Positions 42,657 through 52,291 of a stretch of DNA of 64,000 nt are shown one piece after another; position 1 is the first letter of the stretch, and every line of letters begins with the position of its first letter. The stretch covers positions 3,658,001 through 3,722,000 of the forward strand of contig NZ_CP095050.1 in assembly GCF_022921075.1 (NCBI RefSeq), in the 5' to 3' direction. This DNA is from Hymenobacter sp. 5317J-9 (GTDB lineage Bacteria > Bacteroidota > Bacteroidia > Cytophagales > Hymenobacteraceae). Below the pieces are notes generated by a model that was not told the DNA's origin, did not search any database, and saw only the letters and a list, made by a program, of their open reading frames with translations. Position numbers and translations under genes: made by a program.

Positions 42657-44000
42657 ATGAGTCTGCTTGCCGATGTTCTTGCACCCGCGCCCGCCGCGCC
42701 GCCGCCCGCCGTCCGCGGCGAGGACCTGCACGCGCTGGTGCGCCGGCTCTACCCCATTTGCCGGAGCATCACGGGCGATGGCGTGCGCGAAACGCTGGCC
42801 ATCCTGCAGGAATACCTGCCCGAGCTGGAAGTGCACGAGGTGCCCACCGGCACGCCCGTGCTCGACTGGGAGGTGCCCCGCGAGTGGAACATCCGCGATG
42901 CCTGGATAAAAAATGCGCGGGGCAAGCGGGTGGTGGATTTCCGGCGGCACAACTTGCACGTGGTGGGCTACAGCGTGCCGGTGCAGGGGATTTTTACGCT
43001 TGAAGCGCTGAAAAAACACCTGCACACGCTGCCCGAACAGCCGCAGCTCATCCCCTACCGCACGGCCTACTACGCCGAAACATGGGGCTTCTGCCTGGCG
43101 CACGAGCAGCTGGAAGCCCTCAACGAGCCACACTACGAAGTGTGCATCGACAGCACGCTGGCGCCCGGCGCCCTCACCTACGGCGAGCTGCTGCTGCCCG
43201 GCGAAACCGACGAGGAAATTCTGATTTCCAGCCACGTGTGCCACCCCTCGCTGGCCAACGACAACCTCTCCGGCATAGCCGTAGCGGTGTTTCTGGCCCG
43301 GCAGCTGCAGGAGCGGCCGCGGCGCTACAGCTACCGGTTTGTGTTTGCGCCCGGCACCATCGGGGCCATCACCTGGCTGAGCCGCAACGCCGAGGCCGTG
43401 GCCCGCATCCGGCACGGCTTGGTGCTGAGCCTGCTGGGCGAGCCGGGCGCTTTCACCTACAAGAAATCGCGCCGCGGCACCGCCGACGTAGACCGCGCCG
43501 TGGCGCTGGCACTGCGCGAGGCGGCGGTGCCGCACCGCGTGGTGGAGTTTGAGCCCTACGGCTACGACGAGCGGCAGTACTGCTCGCCGGGCTTCAACCT
43601 GCCGGTGGGCGGCCTCTCGCGCACGCCCTACGGCCAGTTTCCGGAGTACCACACCTCGGCCGACAACCTGGATTTTGTGCAGCCCGAGGCGCTGCTCGAC
43701 TCGCTGCTGCTGGCCCAGTCGGCGCTGAGCCTGCTCGATGCCAACCGCCGCTACCAGAACCTGAGCCCCTACGGCGAGCCCGCCCTGGGCCGGCGCGGCC
43801 TCTACCACGCAGTGAGCGGCCACCCCGACGCCGCCCGCGCGCAGCTGGCCCTGCTCTGGGTGCTCAACCTCTCCGACGGGCAGCACAGCCTGCTCGACAT
43901 CGCCGAGCGCGCCAGCCTGCCCTTCGCCCAGGTGCAGCACGCCGCCGAGCTGCTGCTGGCCCACGACCTGCTCCTGCCTCTTCCCGACCCCGCGCCATGA
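42657..44000 (+). CDS. DUF4910 peptidase-like protein of polysaccharide clusters
   Basis: The 447-residue protein matches the DUF4910/DUF2172 family: LYPICRSITGDGVRETLAIL (about 32-51), VPTGTPVLDWEVPREWNI (about 62-79), and the metal site SSHVCHPSLANDNLSGIAVA (about 192-211), with His and Asp in M28-like aminopeptidase positions. FPEYHTSADNLDFV (about 329-342) supplies another His. The last 80 residues form a winged-helix-like domain. The real reaction is unknown; members occur beside amino-sugar and aminoacyl-modification genes. The gene ends in ATGA overlapping the aminotransferase start, so the two are coupled. Confidence 0.85.
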   Translation: MSLLADVLAPAPAAPPPAVRGEDLHALVRRLYPICRSITGDGVRETLAILQEYLPELEVHEVPTGTPVLDWEVPREWNIRDAWIKNARGKRVVDFRRHNLHVVGYSVPVQGIFTLEALKKHLHTLPEQPQLIPYRTAYYAETWGFCLAHEQLEALNEPHYEVCIDSTLAPGALTYGELLLPGETDEEILISSHVCHPSLANDNLSGIAVAVFLARQLQERPRRYSYRFVFAPGTIGAITWLSRNAEAVARIRHGLVLSLLGEPGAFTYKKSRRGTADVDRAVALALREAAVPHRVVEFEPYGYDERQYCSPGFNLPVGGLSRTPYGQFPEYHTSADNLDFVQPEALLDSLLLAQSALSLLDANRRYQNLSPYGEPALGRRGLYHAVSGHPDAARAQLALLWVLNLSDGQHSLLDIAERASLPFAQVQHAAELLLAHDLLLPLPDPAP

Positions 44001-45370
44001 CCGCTGCCTCCCCTCCCCCGCTCCACGCCTTGCCCGTGGACCAACCCCAACTCTTGACGCCCAACGACTTTCGGGGGTCGCGCCTGCTGCAGGAGCGGCT
44101 GCACGCGGCCATTCCGGGCGGCAGCCACACCTACGCCAAAGGCGACGACCAGTTTCCCGAATTCATGGCTCCCTACCTGGTGCGCGGGCGCGGCTGCCGG
44201 GTGTGGGATGTCGATGACAACGAGTTCATTGAGTACGGCATGGGCCTGCGGGCCGTGACGCTGGGCCACGCCTACGCGCCGGTGGTGCAGGCCGCCCACC
44301 GCGCCATGACGCGCGGCACCAACCTGGGCCGGCCCACCACCCTGGAGCTGAGCACGGCCGAAGAATTCCTGGCCTTTACGCAGGCCGGCGAGATGGTGAA
44401 GTTTGCCAAAAACGGCTCCGACGTGACCACGGCGGCCATCAAGCTGGCCCGCGCCTATACCGGGCGCGACCTGGTGGCGTGCTGCGCCGACCACCCGTTT
44501 TTCTCCACCGACGACTGGTTTATGGGCACCACGCCGGTGGCGGCGGGCGTGCCGGCGGCCGTGCGCGCCCTCACGCTGCGCTTTCGCTACAACGACCTGG
44601 CCGGCGTGGAGCAGCTGTTTGCCGAGCACCCGCGCCAGCTGGCCGCCCTCATTCTGGAAGTGGAGCGCGACACCCCGCCCGCGCCCGGCTTCCTGGCCGG
44701 CCTGCGCCGCCTCTGCGACCAGGAAGGCACGGTGCTCATCTTCGACGAAATCATCACCGGTTTCCGCTGGCACCACGGCGGGGCCCAGGCCGTGCACGGC
44801 GTGCGGCCCGACCTCAGCACTTTTGCCAAGGCCCTGGGCAACGGCTTTGCCATTGCGGCCCTCACCGGCCGGCGCGAGCTGATGGAGCTGGGCGGCCTGC
44901 AGCACCAGCGCGAGCGGGTGTTTCTGCTCTCGACCACCTACGGGGCCGAAACCCACGCCCTGGCCGTGGCCCGCGCCGTGATGCGCACCTACACCCTGGA
45001 GCCCGTGGTGGCCCACCTGCACGAGCAGGGCCGCCGCCTGCGCGAGGGCCTCGAAGCCGCCGCCCGCGACCAGGACGTGGCCCCCTATTTCCAGGTGATG
45101 GGCTCGCCCTGCTGCCTGGCCTACGGCACCCGCGACACCGACGGGCAGCCCTCGCAGGGCTTCCGGACTTTGTTTTTGCAGGAAACCCTGCGGCGCGGGC
45201 TGCTGCTGCCCTCCTTCGTCATCAGCTACGCCCACACGGCCAGCATCGTGGACCAGACCGTGGCCCGCGTGCACGAGGCCCTGGGCGTGTACCGCCGCGC
45301 CCTCGACGAGGGCCTCGACCGTTACTTATTGGGCCGCCCCGTGCAGCCCGTGTACCGCCCTTACAACTAA
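43997..45370 (+). CDS. Class III PLP aminotransferase, glutamate-1-semialdehyde aminomutase-like
   Basis: The 457-residue protein belongs to fold type I class III enzymes and resembles GSA aminomutase: LQERLHAAIPGGSHTYAKGD (about 29-48), a PLP-binding loop at FAKNGSDVTTAAIKLARAYT, the Asp of LIFDEIITGFR (about 247-257) and the Schiff-base Lys in LSTFAKALGNGFAIAALTGR (about 271-290). A haem-pathway role is unlikely here. In polysaccharide clusters such proteins are thought to transfer amino groups to a keto-sugar or a side-chain. It overlaps the DUF4910 gene by 4 bp and precedes a methyltransferase by 15 bp. Confidence 0.88.
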   Translation: MTAASPPPLHALPVDQPQLLTPNDFRGSRLLQERLHAAIPGGSHTYAKGDDQFPEFMAPYLVRGRGCRVWDVDDNEFIEYGMGLRAVTLGHAYAPVVQAAHRAMTRGTNLGRPTTLELSTAEEFLAFTQAGEMVKFAKNGSDVTTAAIKLARAYTGRDLVACCADHPFFSTDDWFMGTTPVAAGVPAAVRALTLRFRYNDLAGVEQLFAEHPRQLAALILEVERDTPPAPGFLAGLRRLCDQEGTVLIFDEIITGFRWHHGGAQAVHGVRPDLSTFAKALGNGFAIAALTGRRELMELGGLQHQRERVFLLSTTYGAETHALAVARAVMRTYTLEPVVAHLHEQGRRLREGLEAAARDQDVAPYFQVMGSPCCLAYGTRDTDGQPSQGFRTLFLQETLRRGLLLPSFVISYAHTASIVDQTVARVHEALGVYRRALDEGLDRYLLGRPVQPVYRPYN

Positions 45371-45385
45371 CCATTTGGCGCCCCC

Positions 45386-46240
45386 ATGAACCCACTCTTA
45401 CGCAAGCCCTTCTGGCTGTCCGTGCCCTCCCTCATCATGCACCGTTACATCGAGCGGATAATCCGCGTCAGCCGCCGGCTGCTGGACAACTACGCGGGCC
45501 TCCGCGAGCCGGAAGACAAGATTATTGCCGACTCGCAGGCTTTCTGGAACGGCCTTTCGAACCAGGGCCGCGACGGCGGGCCGGCCCACTTCCGCGGCCA
45601 AAGCATCTTCGCCGACGACTCGCGCTGGGTGGGCCTGGGGCAGAACAGCCTGCGCATCTTTTACCGGCTGGCAGGCGAGGACTGGCTGAGCCGAAAGCCA
45701 CGCCGCATTCTGGACTGGGGCTGCGGCGGGGGCACCTGCGCGGTGCATTTCGCCCCCGGCGCGGCCTGCTACTACGGCGTCGACATTACCGAAGCCAGCC
45801 TGGCCGAATGCAACCGACAGGTAGCCGCCCTAGGCCTGCACAATTTCGAGCCGGTGCTCTTCCAGGCGCCCGAACCCGAGCGGGTGGCCCGCCTCATCGA
45901 CAAGCCCTGCGACCTGGTGCTCTCGACTTACGTGTTTGAGCTCCTGCCTTCTAAGGAGTACGGGCGGCGGGTGCTGCGCACCATTCACGAGTTGCTGGCC
46001 GATGAAGGCCTGGCCTACATTCAGATTAAATACAGCACGCACAAGCTCAACAGCATGTCGTACCGCTGGGGCTATTCCAAAAACCTGGGCAACATGACCA
46101 CCTACTTCATTGAGGAGTTCTGGACCATGGCCCGCGAGTGCGGCTTCGAGCCCCAATTGCTCTACCTGGAGCCGGTGCAGCCCCTCAACAACGACCACCA
46201 CTTCGCCTACTTCCTGATGGAGAAGGCGAAGGGCAGCTGA
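45386..46240 (+). CDS. Class I SAM-dependent methyltransferase
   Basis: The 284-residue protein shows motif I RILDWGCGGGTCAVHFAPGA at about 109-128, then YYGVDITEASLAEC (about 131-144) and PCDLVLSTYVFELLPSKEYG (about 173-192). The first 100 residues look like a helical cap. ATG 45386 was chosen since it follows the previous stop by 15 bp; ATG 45437 is an alternative. It probably methylates the sugar or its side-chain made by the surrounding cassette. The target cannot be read from the sequence. Confidence 0.88.
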   Translation: MNPLLRKPFWLSVPSLIMHRYIERIIRVSRRLLDNYAGLREPEDKIIADSQAFWNGLSNQGRDGGPAHFRGQSIFADDSRWVGLGQNSLRIFYRLAGEDWLSRKPRRILDWGCGGGTCAVHFAPGAACYYGVDITEASLAECNRQVAALGLHNFEPVLFQAPEPERVARLIDKPCDLVLSTYVFELLPSKEYGRRVLRTIHELLADEGLAYIQIKYSTHKLNSMSYRWGYSKNLGNMTTYFIEEFWTMARECGFEPQLLYLEPVQPLNNDHHFAYFLMEKAKGS

Positions 46241-46273
46241 ACACAGTCGAAGCCTCGCTACCGCTTTGTTAGG

Positions 46274-46368
46274 CTCCCCTCTCCTGTGGGAGAGGGGTCG
46301 GGGGTGAGGCGCCACGCCAGCCCGCCAACGAAGCGAGCGAGATGCTTCGACTGCGCTCAGCATGACGG
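46274..46368. repeat. Incomplete copy of a MITE-like intergenic repeat
   Basis: 46274-46311 (CTCCCCTCTCC, loop, GGAGAGGGG, then GGGTGAGGCG) matches one arm of the 201-bp element at 47535-47735. 46337-46368 (GCGAGATGCTTCGACTGCGC then TCAGCATGACGG) matches the sequence just after that element with a few changes. The two regions flank the ATP-grasp gene. Confidence 0.8.
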
Positions 46369-46412
46369 TCTACTTCATTGAAAGACTCCTCCCAAAATTC
46401 CCACAATCCCCC

Positions 46413-47522
46413 ATGGAAAAGCTCATCGTATTGGTGCTGGAGGGCGAATACCGACTGACGGCGGCCGTGTTGTTTTGCCTGAGTCGGGACGAGCGGATGG
46501 TCGTCCACATGGTGTCGCGCGATGCCACGAGCCCGTTTCGCTACTCGCGCTACGTGCGCTCGCACCACCGCCAGCCCCAAGGCGAGTTCGACGCCGACTT
46601 TGTGCCCTTTGTGCAGGAGGTGGCCACGCGCACGGCAGCCCAGGTGCTGCTGCCCATCGACGTGGAGGGTATGCGCTTTTGCATTGCCCACCACCCAGCG
46701 CTGGAAACGGCCGTGCGCGTGCTGCCCCTGCCCAGCGCCCACGCCTACGAAATAGCGGCCGACAAAAGCTGGCTGGCCGGCTTCATGCGCCGCCACGATA
46801 TCCCCGGCCCGGTCACCATCACCAACATCGGCCAGCACCTGCCCGAACAGCTAGCGGCCCTGCGCTTCCCGGTGCTGCTGAAGCCCACGGGCGGCGAGGG
46901 CGGCCTCGGCATCGAGCTGTTTCGGGAGGCCGGGCCGCTGCTCGAACGCATTGCCGGGCTGCCGCAGGGCGCCAAATACATCATCCAGACCTACCTGGAG
47001 GGCTACGACATTGACTGCAACGTGCTCTACAAAGACGGGCAGCTGCTGGCCTACTCCGTGCAACGCGGGCTGCTGCCGGCGGCCAACGCCTACGCGCCCA
47101 CCCAGGCCATCGAGTTTGTGCACAACGAAGCCGTGCTGGCCGTGGTCGACCGCCTGATGACGGCCCTGCGCTGGAACGGCGTGGCCCACCTCGACCTGCG
47201 CTACGACGCCGACAGCGGGGCCATCAACGTCATCGAAATCAACCCGCGCTTCTGGCTCACGGTGGTGGGCTCGGCCGTCACGGCCAAGGTCAATTTCCCG
47301 GTGCTGGCCTGCCTGGCGGCCCTCAACCGGCCGGTGGCGGCGCGGCCGTTTGCACTGGGCCGCTACATTCCCTTCAACAACTTCCTGAAGTACAAGTACC
47401 TGTCGCGGCTCCGCGATAAGGTGCGCTTCACCTTCGGCAACACCAGCCTGATGAGCTTTCTGGGCGACCCGCTGCCCAAGCTTTTCTGCCTGTTCAATCG
47501 GCACAGCGTGCGCATTGAATAA
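46413..47522 (+). CDS. ATP-grasp carboxylate ligase-like protein
   Basis: The 369-residue protein has the ATP-grasp pattern: a pre-ATP-grasp Rossmann-like part (about 1-110), PVLLKPTGGEGGLGIELF (about 153-170), a second ATP-binding segment KYIIQTYLEGYDIDCNVLYK (about 188-207), and the metal ligands in AHLDLRYDADSGAINVIEIN then PRF (about 255-277). It would activate a carboxylate and join it to an amine or thiol. With an aminotransferase and a DUF4910 protein nearby, an amino-acid or acyl decoration of the polysaccharide is plausible. ATG 46413 was chosen since the upstream frame lies in the repeat DNA. Confidence 0.85.
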   Translation: MEKLIVLVLEGEYRLTAAVLFCLSRDERMVVHMVSRDATSPFRYSRYVRSHHRQPQGEFDADFVPFVQEVATRTAAQVLLPIDVEGMRFCIAHHPALETAVRVLPLPSAHAYEIAADKSWLAGFMRRHDIPGPVTITNIGQHLPEQLAALRFPVLLKPTGGEGGLGIELFREAGPLLERIAGLPQGAKYIIQTYLEGYDIDCNVLYKDGQLLAYSVQRGLLPAANAYAPTQAIEFVHNEAVLAVVDRLMTALRWNGVAHLDLRYDADSGAINVIEINPRFWLTVVGSAVTAKVNFPVLACLAALNRPVAARPFALGRYIPFNNFLKYKYLSRLRDKVRFTFGNTSLMSFLGDPLPKLFCLFNRHSVRIE

Positions 47523-47534
47523 AGGGCAGGCTAC

Positions 47535-47735
47535 TCGCGAGGGGCCGTTCTGACGGGCGCCTCACCCCCCGGCCCCCTCTCCTCAGGGAGAGGGGGAGCC
47601 ACGGCGGCGCGGGGTCTTTAGGTAGTTGGGACACAAGCCAGCCGGAAAGAGATTTTTTAACTGCCTCCTGGCTCCCCCTCTCCTTTGGGAGAGGGGGCCG
47701 GGGGGTGAGGCGCCCACCAGAACGGCCCCTCGCGA
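47535..47735. mobile_element. 201-bp MITE-like element with inverted repeats of about 66 bp
   Basis: The left arm (47535-47600, beginning TCGCGAGGGGCCGTTCTG) and the right arm (47670-47735, its near-complement, ending in CGGCCCCTCGCGA) face each other around a centre of about 69 bp. Each arm contains its own smaller hairpin (CCCTCTCC, loop, GGGAGAGGG). No gene lies inside. A diverged half-copy is at 46274-46368. The structure fits a non-autonomous transposable repeat. Confidence 0.8.
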
Positions 47736-47814
47736 GATGCCTCGGCTGCGCTCGGCATGACCGCCCAAACAGAAGTTCTACCGCTTCCCCTTCCCACTCC
47801 TTTCCACTTCTGCA

Positions 47815-50800
47815 ATGAAAACGACTCTACTCCTTCTCCTGGTACTCTTGTTCAGCGGCGCTCTGCCGGCCCAAACGCCGCCGGCCGGCTTCACGTCCAG
47901 CGTTGTGTCGGCGGGCTGGGACGAGGCGGTGGGGCTGACCTTCAATAGCACGGGCAGCCGCATGTTTGTGTGGGAGCGGCCCGGCCGGGTGTGGACGGTG
48001 GCCAACGGCCAGCGCCAGCTGCTCATCGACATTCGGGAGGAAGTGGGCGCTTGGGAAGACCACGGCCTGCTGGGCTTCGCCCTCGACCCCAATTTCGACA
48101 CCAACGGCTACTTCTACCTGCTGTATGTGGTAGACCGCCACTACCTGCTCAATTTCGGCACGGCCAGCTACAGCGCCACCACCAACGACTACTACAGCGC
48201 CACCATCGGGCGGCTCACGCGCTACACGGCCGTGCCCAGTGGCTCCGGCTACACCGTGAACCCGGCTACCCGCCTAGTGCTGCTGGGCGCCACCAAAACC
48301 ACCGGCATCCCCTCCACCTTCGACGGGCACGTGACGGCCGCGCTGGCGTTTGGCACCGATGGCACGCTGCTGGTGGCCACCGGCGACGGCGCCCACCCCT
48401 ACCAGGACATGGGCAACTACAACCTGAGCTACGCCGCCCAGGCCCTGGCCGATGGCATCATCTCGGCCAAGGAAAACGTGGGTTCGCTGCGCGCCCAGCT
48501 GGTGGATTGCCTCAATGGCAAGATTCTGCGCCTGAACCCGGCCACCGGCGCCGGTGTGCCCAGCAACCCCTTTTATGACGCCGCCAACCCCAACGCGCCG
48601 CGCTCGAAAGTGTGGGCGCTGGGCTTCCGCAACCCCTTCCGGATGACGATGAAGCCCGGCACCGGCAGCACCGACCCCGCGGCCGGCAACCCCGGCACCA
48701 TCTATCTCGGCGATGTGGGCGCGGCCAGCTGGGAGGAAGTGGACGTGGTGGACCGGCCCCGGCAGAACTTTGGCTGGCCGCTGTTTGAGGGGCTGACGCC
48801 GTTCACCGTGTTCCAAAGCGCCAGCGTGGCCAACCGCGACGCGCCCAACCCGCTCTACGGCACGGGCGGCTGCACCCAGCAGTATTTCACCTTCCAGAAC
48901 CTGATAACGCAGGCCACGCCGACCGGCACGGCCACCTTTCCCAATCCCTGCAACTCGGCCCAGACGGTGCCGGCCTCGGTGCCCACCTTCGTGCACACCC
49001 GGCCGCTCATCGACTGGAACCACAACACCGCGGGGCCTGCGCGCACGGGCATTTTCAGCGGCAGCACGGCGGCCACGGTGAACATCGGGGCGGCGGGCTC
49101 GCCGGTGAGCGGGTCGCAGTTTGGGGGCAGCGCGGCCACGGGCGGCGTGTTTTACCCCTATACTGACTGGCCGGCGCAGTACCGCAACACCTACTTTTTT
49201 GGCGACTACGTGGGCGGCTGGGTGCGCAGCCTCACCGTGAGCGGCACCAACCAGCCCAGCGCCGTCAACGACTTTGTGCCCAGCGGGGCGGTGCCGGTGG
49301 CCTTCGCCACCAGCCCCGGCGAGACCGGCCTGTTCTACGTCAACTTCTACCCTTCCGAGATTCGCAAAATCAGCTACGGCACCACCGGCGCGCCGCCCGT
49401 GGCCGTGGCTTCCGTCAACAAAACCTACGGGCCCAGCCCGCTGGCGGTGCAGTTTACGGGCAGCAATTCCACCGACCCGGCCGGCAGCGCGCTCACCTAC
49501 CTCTGGAATTTTGGCGACGGCACCACCAGCACGGCCACCAACCCAGCGCACACCTTCACCACGTCCACGGCGGCGCCCACGGCCTATTCCGTGACGCTCA
49601 CCGTGACCAATGCCCAGGGCCTGAGCAACCAGGCCACGGTGCTGGTATCGGCCAACAACACGCCGCCGCAGGTCACCATCACCAGCCCGGCGGCGGGCAC
49701 GCGCTACCCCCTCACAGCCAACACCGTGTACCAGCAGGTGGCCGCCGTGACCGATGCCGAGCACAGCGGCCACCTGCTGAGCTACCGCTGGCAAACCATT
49801 CTGCACCACGCCACCCACGAGCACCCCGACGCCATCGACACCACCCGCCAGACCAGCACCACCATCGTGCCCTACGGCTGCGGCGCCGAGACCTACTACT
49901 ACCGCATCGTGCTCACCGTCACCGACGCGGCCGGCCTCAGCACCACCCAGGAAGTGCGCCTCGACCCCGACTGCAACGCCACCAGCTTCACGCTGGTGAA
50001 CGCCGACGACGACACCGACATTCAGGCGCTGGTGAATGGCGCCACCCTCAACCTGGCTACCCTGCCCACCCGCAACCTCAACATCAGGGCCAACGCCAAC
50101 CCGGCCACCACGGCCAGCGTGGTGTTCAGCCTCAGCGGCGCGGCCACCCAGAATGCTACCGAAAACGTGGCGCCCTATGCCCTGTTTTCGGACGATGGCG
50201 GCAATTATTTTCCCTGGACGCCGCCCGTGGGCAACTACGTTCTCGCGGCCACGCCCTACTCGGCCGCGGCCGGCACCGGCACGCCCGGCCAGGCCCTGAC
50301 CATCAATTTTTCGGTAACGGACAGCGGGGCCACCGGGCCATTCACGCTCAGCACCAGCACCGTGGGCAGCGGCAGCGTGGGCGTGAGTCCCAGCCAGGCC
50401 ACCTATCCCAGCGGCACCTCCGTGACGCTCACGGCCACGCCGGCCACGGGTTACGCCTTCAGCGGCTGGAGCGGGGCGGCCACCGGCACCACCAACCCGC
50501 TGACCATTACGATGAACACCAATAAGGCCATTACAGCTACGTTCACGGCCACTGCGTCGGCTCAAAGTGTGGTGAGCTATACCCTGGTGAATGCCACTAC
50601 GGGGGCCGACATCCAGACCCTGGCCGCCGGGGCGGTGCTGAACCTGGCCACGCTGCCGAGCCGCAACCTGAACATCCGGGCCAACACCAATCCCGCCGCC
50701 GTGGGCAGCGTGGTCTTCGCCCTGAGCGGCACGCAAAGCCGCAGCCAGACCGAGTCGGTGGCGCCCTACGCTTTGTTTTCGGACGATGCGGCCGGCAACT

Positions 50801-52254
50801 ATTACCCCTGGACGCCGGCCGTGGGCAGCTATACGCTGCTGGCCACGCCCTACACCGCCGGAGGCGGCACTGGCACGGCGGGCACGGCCTTGAGCGTCGG
50901 CTTCAGCGTGATAGACCAAGCGCCGGGGCCGTTCACCCTCACCACCAGCGTAGTGGGTAGCGGCAGCATCGCGAAAAGCCCCAACCAGACCAGCTACGCC
51001 GGCGGTACCTCCGTCACACTCACGGCCACGCCGGCCGCCGGCTTTGCCTTCAGCGGCTGGAGCGGGGCGGCCACCGGCACCACCAACCCGCTGACGGTGG
51101 TAATGACGGCCAACAAAACCATCACGGCCACCTTCGTGGCCCAGTACACCCTCACGGTGAGCACCGTGGGCAGTGGCACCGTCACGAAAAACCCCAACCA
51201 GACGGCTTACGCCAGCGGCACAAGCGTCACGCTGACGGCCGCGCCGGCGGCGGGCTACGCCTTTAGCGGGTGGAGCGGGGCGGCCACCGGCACCACCAAC
51301 CCACTGACCGTGACGATGAATGCCAATAAGGCCATTACGGCCACCTTCACGGCAACAACCACGCGCTACACCCTCACCACTACCATTGTGGGCAGCGGAA
51401 CGGTCACGAAGAGCCCGAACTCCTCAAACTACCTCAGCGGCAGCACCGTGACGCTCACGGCCACCCCGGCCACGGGCTTCCGGTTCACGGGCTGGAGCGG
51501 CGGGGCCACCGGCACCACCAACCCGCTCGCGGTGCTGATGACGGCCAACAAGACCGTCACGGCCACTTTCACGCCGCAGCAGGTCACGGGCTTTGTGCTG
51601 GTGAACGCCGACACCGACCTCGACCTGCAGCCCCTGGCCAACGGCGCCGCGCTCAACCTGGCTGCGCTGCCCACCCGCAACCTGGGCGTTCGGGCCGTCA
51701 CCAACCCCGCCACCGTGGGCAGCGTCACCTTCCTGCTCACGGGAGCACAGGCCATTACCCACACCGAAAACCTGGTACCTTACTCGCTGCTGGCCGATTC
51801 GGGCGGCGACTACCCGGCCTGGACGCCGCCCGTGGGTAGCTACACTCTCAAAGCCACGCCCTACTCGGGCTCCGATGCCTCGGGCGTAGCCGGCACGGCG
51901 CTCAGCATCAGCTTCAGCGTGACCGATGTGGCCGCCCCACCGGCTGCCCGCCAGGCCCTGGCCGCTGGCAGCTTGGCGCCGCCGCCCTCTCAGCCCCTGG
52001 CCTATCCCAATCCCTCGGCCGATGGGCGCTACTGGCTGGTGCTGCCGGCCGGGTGGCAGGGGCCCGTTCGCTACCAGCTGCTGTCAGCGCTGGGGGCCAC
52101 GGTGGCCTCGGGCGAGCTGATGGCCGATGTCAGCGGCGCCCCGCTGCGCCTGGCGCCCGAGCCCGATGCCGCCGGCCTCTACCTGCTGGTGCTGGAATGC
52201 CAGTCCCCGGGCCAGCCGCGCGCCACGGCCCGGCTGCGGCTGCTGCGGCAGTAG
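47815..52254 (+). CDS. Secreted PQQ-dependent sugar dehydrogenase-like protein with PKD, InlB-type repeats and T9SS tail
   Basis: The product is 1,479 residues. A signal peptide (about 1-20) leads into a beta-propeller of the glucose/sorbosone dehydrogenase type (about 25-520: DHGLLGFALDPNFDTNGYFY, WALGFRNPFRM, WEEVDVV, NFGWPLFEG). A PKD domain follows (about 525-612, YLWNFGDGTTS). Then come three copies of a roughly 110-residue module (about 723-834, 920-1032 and 1258-1369) and four InlB-like repeats (GYAFSGWSGAATGTTNPL and variants) between them. A Por-secretion sorting tail closes it (about 1394-1479, YPNPSADGRYW). It should be exported by T9SS and attached at or released from the surface, where it may oxidise sugars. 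Confidence 0.9.
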   Translation: MKTTLLLLLVLLFSGALPAQTPPAGFTSSVVSAGWDEAVGLTFNSTGSRMFVWERPGRVWTVANGQRQLLIDIREEVGAWEDHGLLGFALDPNFDTNGYFYLLYVVDRHYLLNFGTASYSATTNDYYSATIGRLTRYTAVPSGSGYTVNPATRLVLLGATKTTGIPSTFDGHVTAALAFGTDGTLLVATGDGAHPYQDMGNYNLSYAAQALADGIISAKENVGSLRAQLVDCLNGKILRLNPATGAGVPSNPFYDAANPNAPRSKVWALGFRNPFRMTMKPGTGSTDPAAGNPGTIYLGDVGAASWEEVDVVDRPRQNFGWPLFEGLTPFTVFQSASVANRDAPNPLYGTGGCTQQYFTFQNLITQATPTGTATFPNPCNSAQTVPASVPTFVHTRPLIDWNHNTAGPARTGIFSGSTAATVNIGAAGSPVSGSQFGGSAATGGVFYPYTDWPAQYRNTYFFGDYVGGWVRSLTVSGTNQPSAVNDFVPSGAVPVAFATSPGETGLFYVNFYPSEIRKISYGTTGAPPVAVASVNKTYGPSPLAVQFTGSNSTDPAGSALTYLWNFGDGTTSTATNPAHTFTTSTAAPTAYSVTLTVTNAQGLSNQATVLVSANNTPPQVTITSPAAGTRYPLTANTVYQQVAAVTDAEHSGHLLSYRWQTILHHATHEHPDAIDTTRQTSTTIVPYGCGAETYYYRIVLTVTDAAGLSTTQEVRLDPDCNATSFTLVNADDDTDIQALVNGATLNLATLPTRNLNIRANANPATTASVVFSLSGAATQNATENVAPYALFSDDGGNYFPWTPPVGNYVLAATPYSAAAGTGTPGQALTINFSVTDSGATGPFTLSTSTVGSGSVGVSPSQATYPSGTSVTLTATPATGYAFSGWSGAATGTTNPLTITMNTNKAITATFTATASAQSVVSYTLVNATTGADIQTLAAGAVLNLATLPSRNLNIRANTNPAAVGSVVFALSGTQSRSQTESVAPYALFSDDAAGNYYPWTPAVGSYTLLATPYTAGGGTGTAGTALSVGFSVIDQAPGPFTLTTSVVGSGSIAKSPNQTSYAGGTSVTLTATPAAGFAFSGWSGAATGTTNPLTVVMTANKTITATFVAQYTLTVSTVGSGTVTKNPNQTAYASGTSVTLTAAPAAGYAFSGWSGAATGTTNPLTVTMNANKAITATFTATTTRYTLTTTIVGSGTVTKSPNSSNYLSGSTVTLTATPATGFRFTGWSGGATGTTNPLAVLMTANKTVTATFTPQQVTGFVLVNADTDLDLQPLANGAALNLAALPTRNLGVRAVTNPATVGSVTFLLTGAQAITHTENLVPYSLLADSGGDYPAWTPPVGSYTLKATPYSGSDASGVAGTALSISFSVTDVAAPPAARQALAAGSLAPPPSQPLAYPNPSADGRYWLVLPAGWQGPVRYQLLSALGATVASGELMADVSGAPLRLAPEPDAAGLYLLVLECQSPGQPRATARLRLLRQ

Positions 52255-52291
52255 CCCCACCCCGACCGCCTTCTTTTTTCGCTTTCAGCTT

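Noticed and set aside
48274..50919. Very long minus-strand open frame (881 codons) opposite the PQQ dehydrogenase-like gene
   Set aside because: Its low-complexity repeats mirror the plus-strand repeats. The plus frame has a signal peptide, known domains and a T9SS tail.
50338..51570. Regular short DNA repeats suggesting a CRISPR-like or phase-variable array
   Set aside because: The repeats are in frame and encode four InlB-like protein domains of about 70 residues with diverged sequence; there are no constant repeats with unique spacers.
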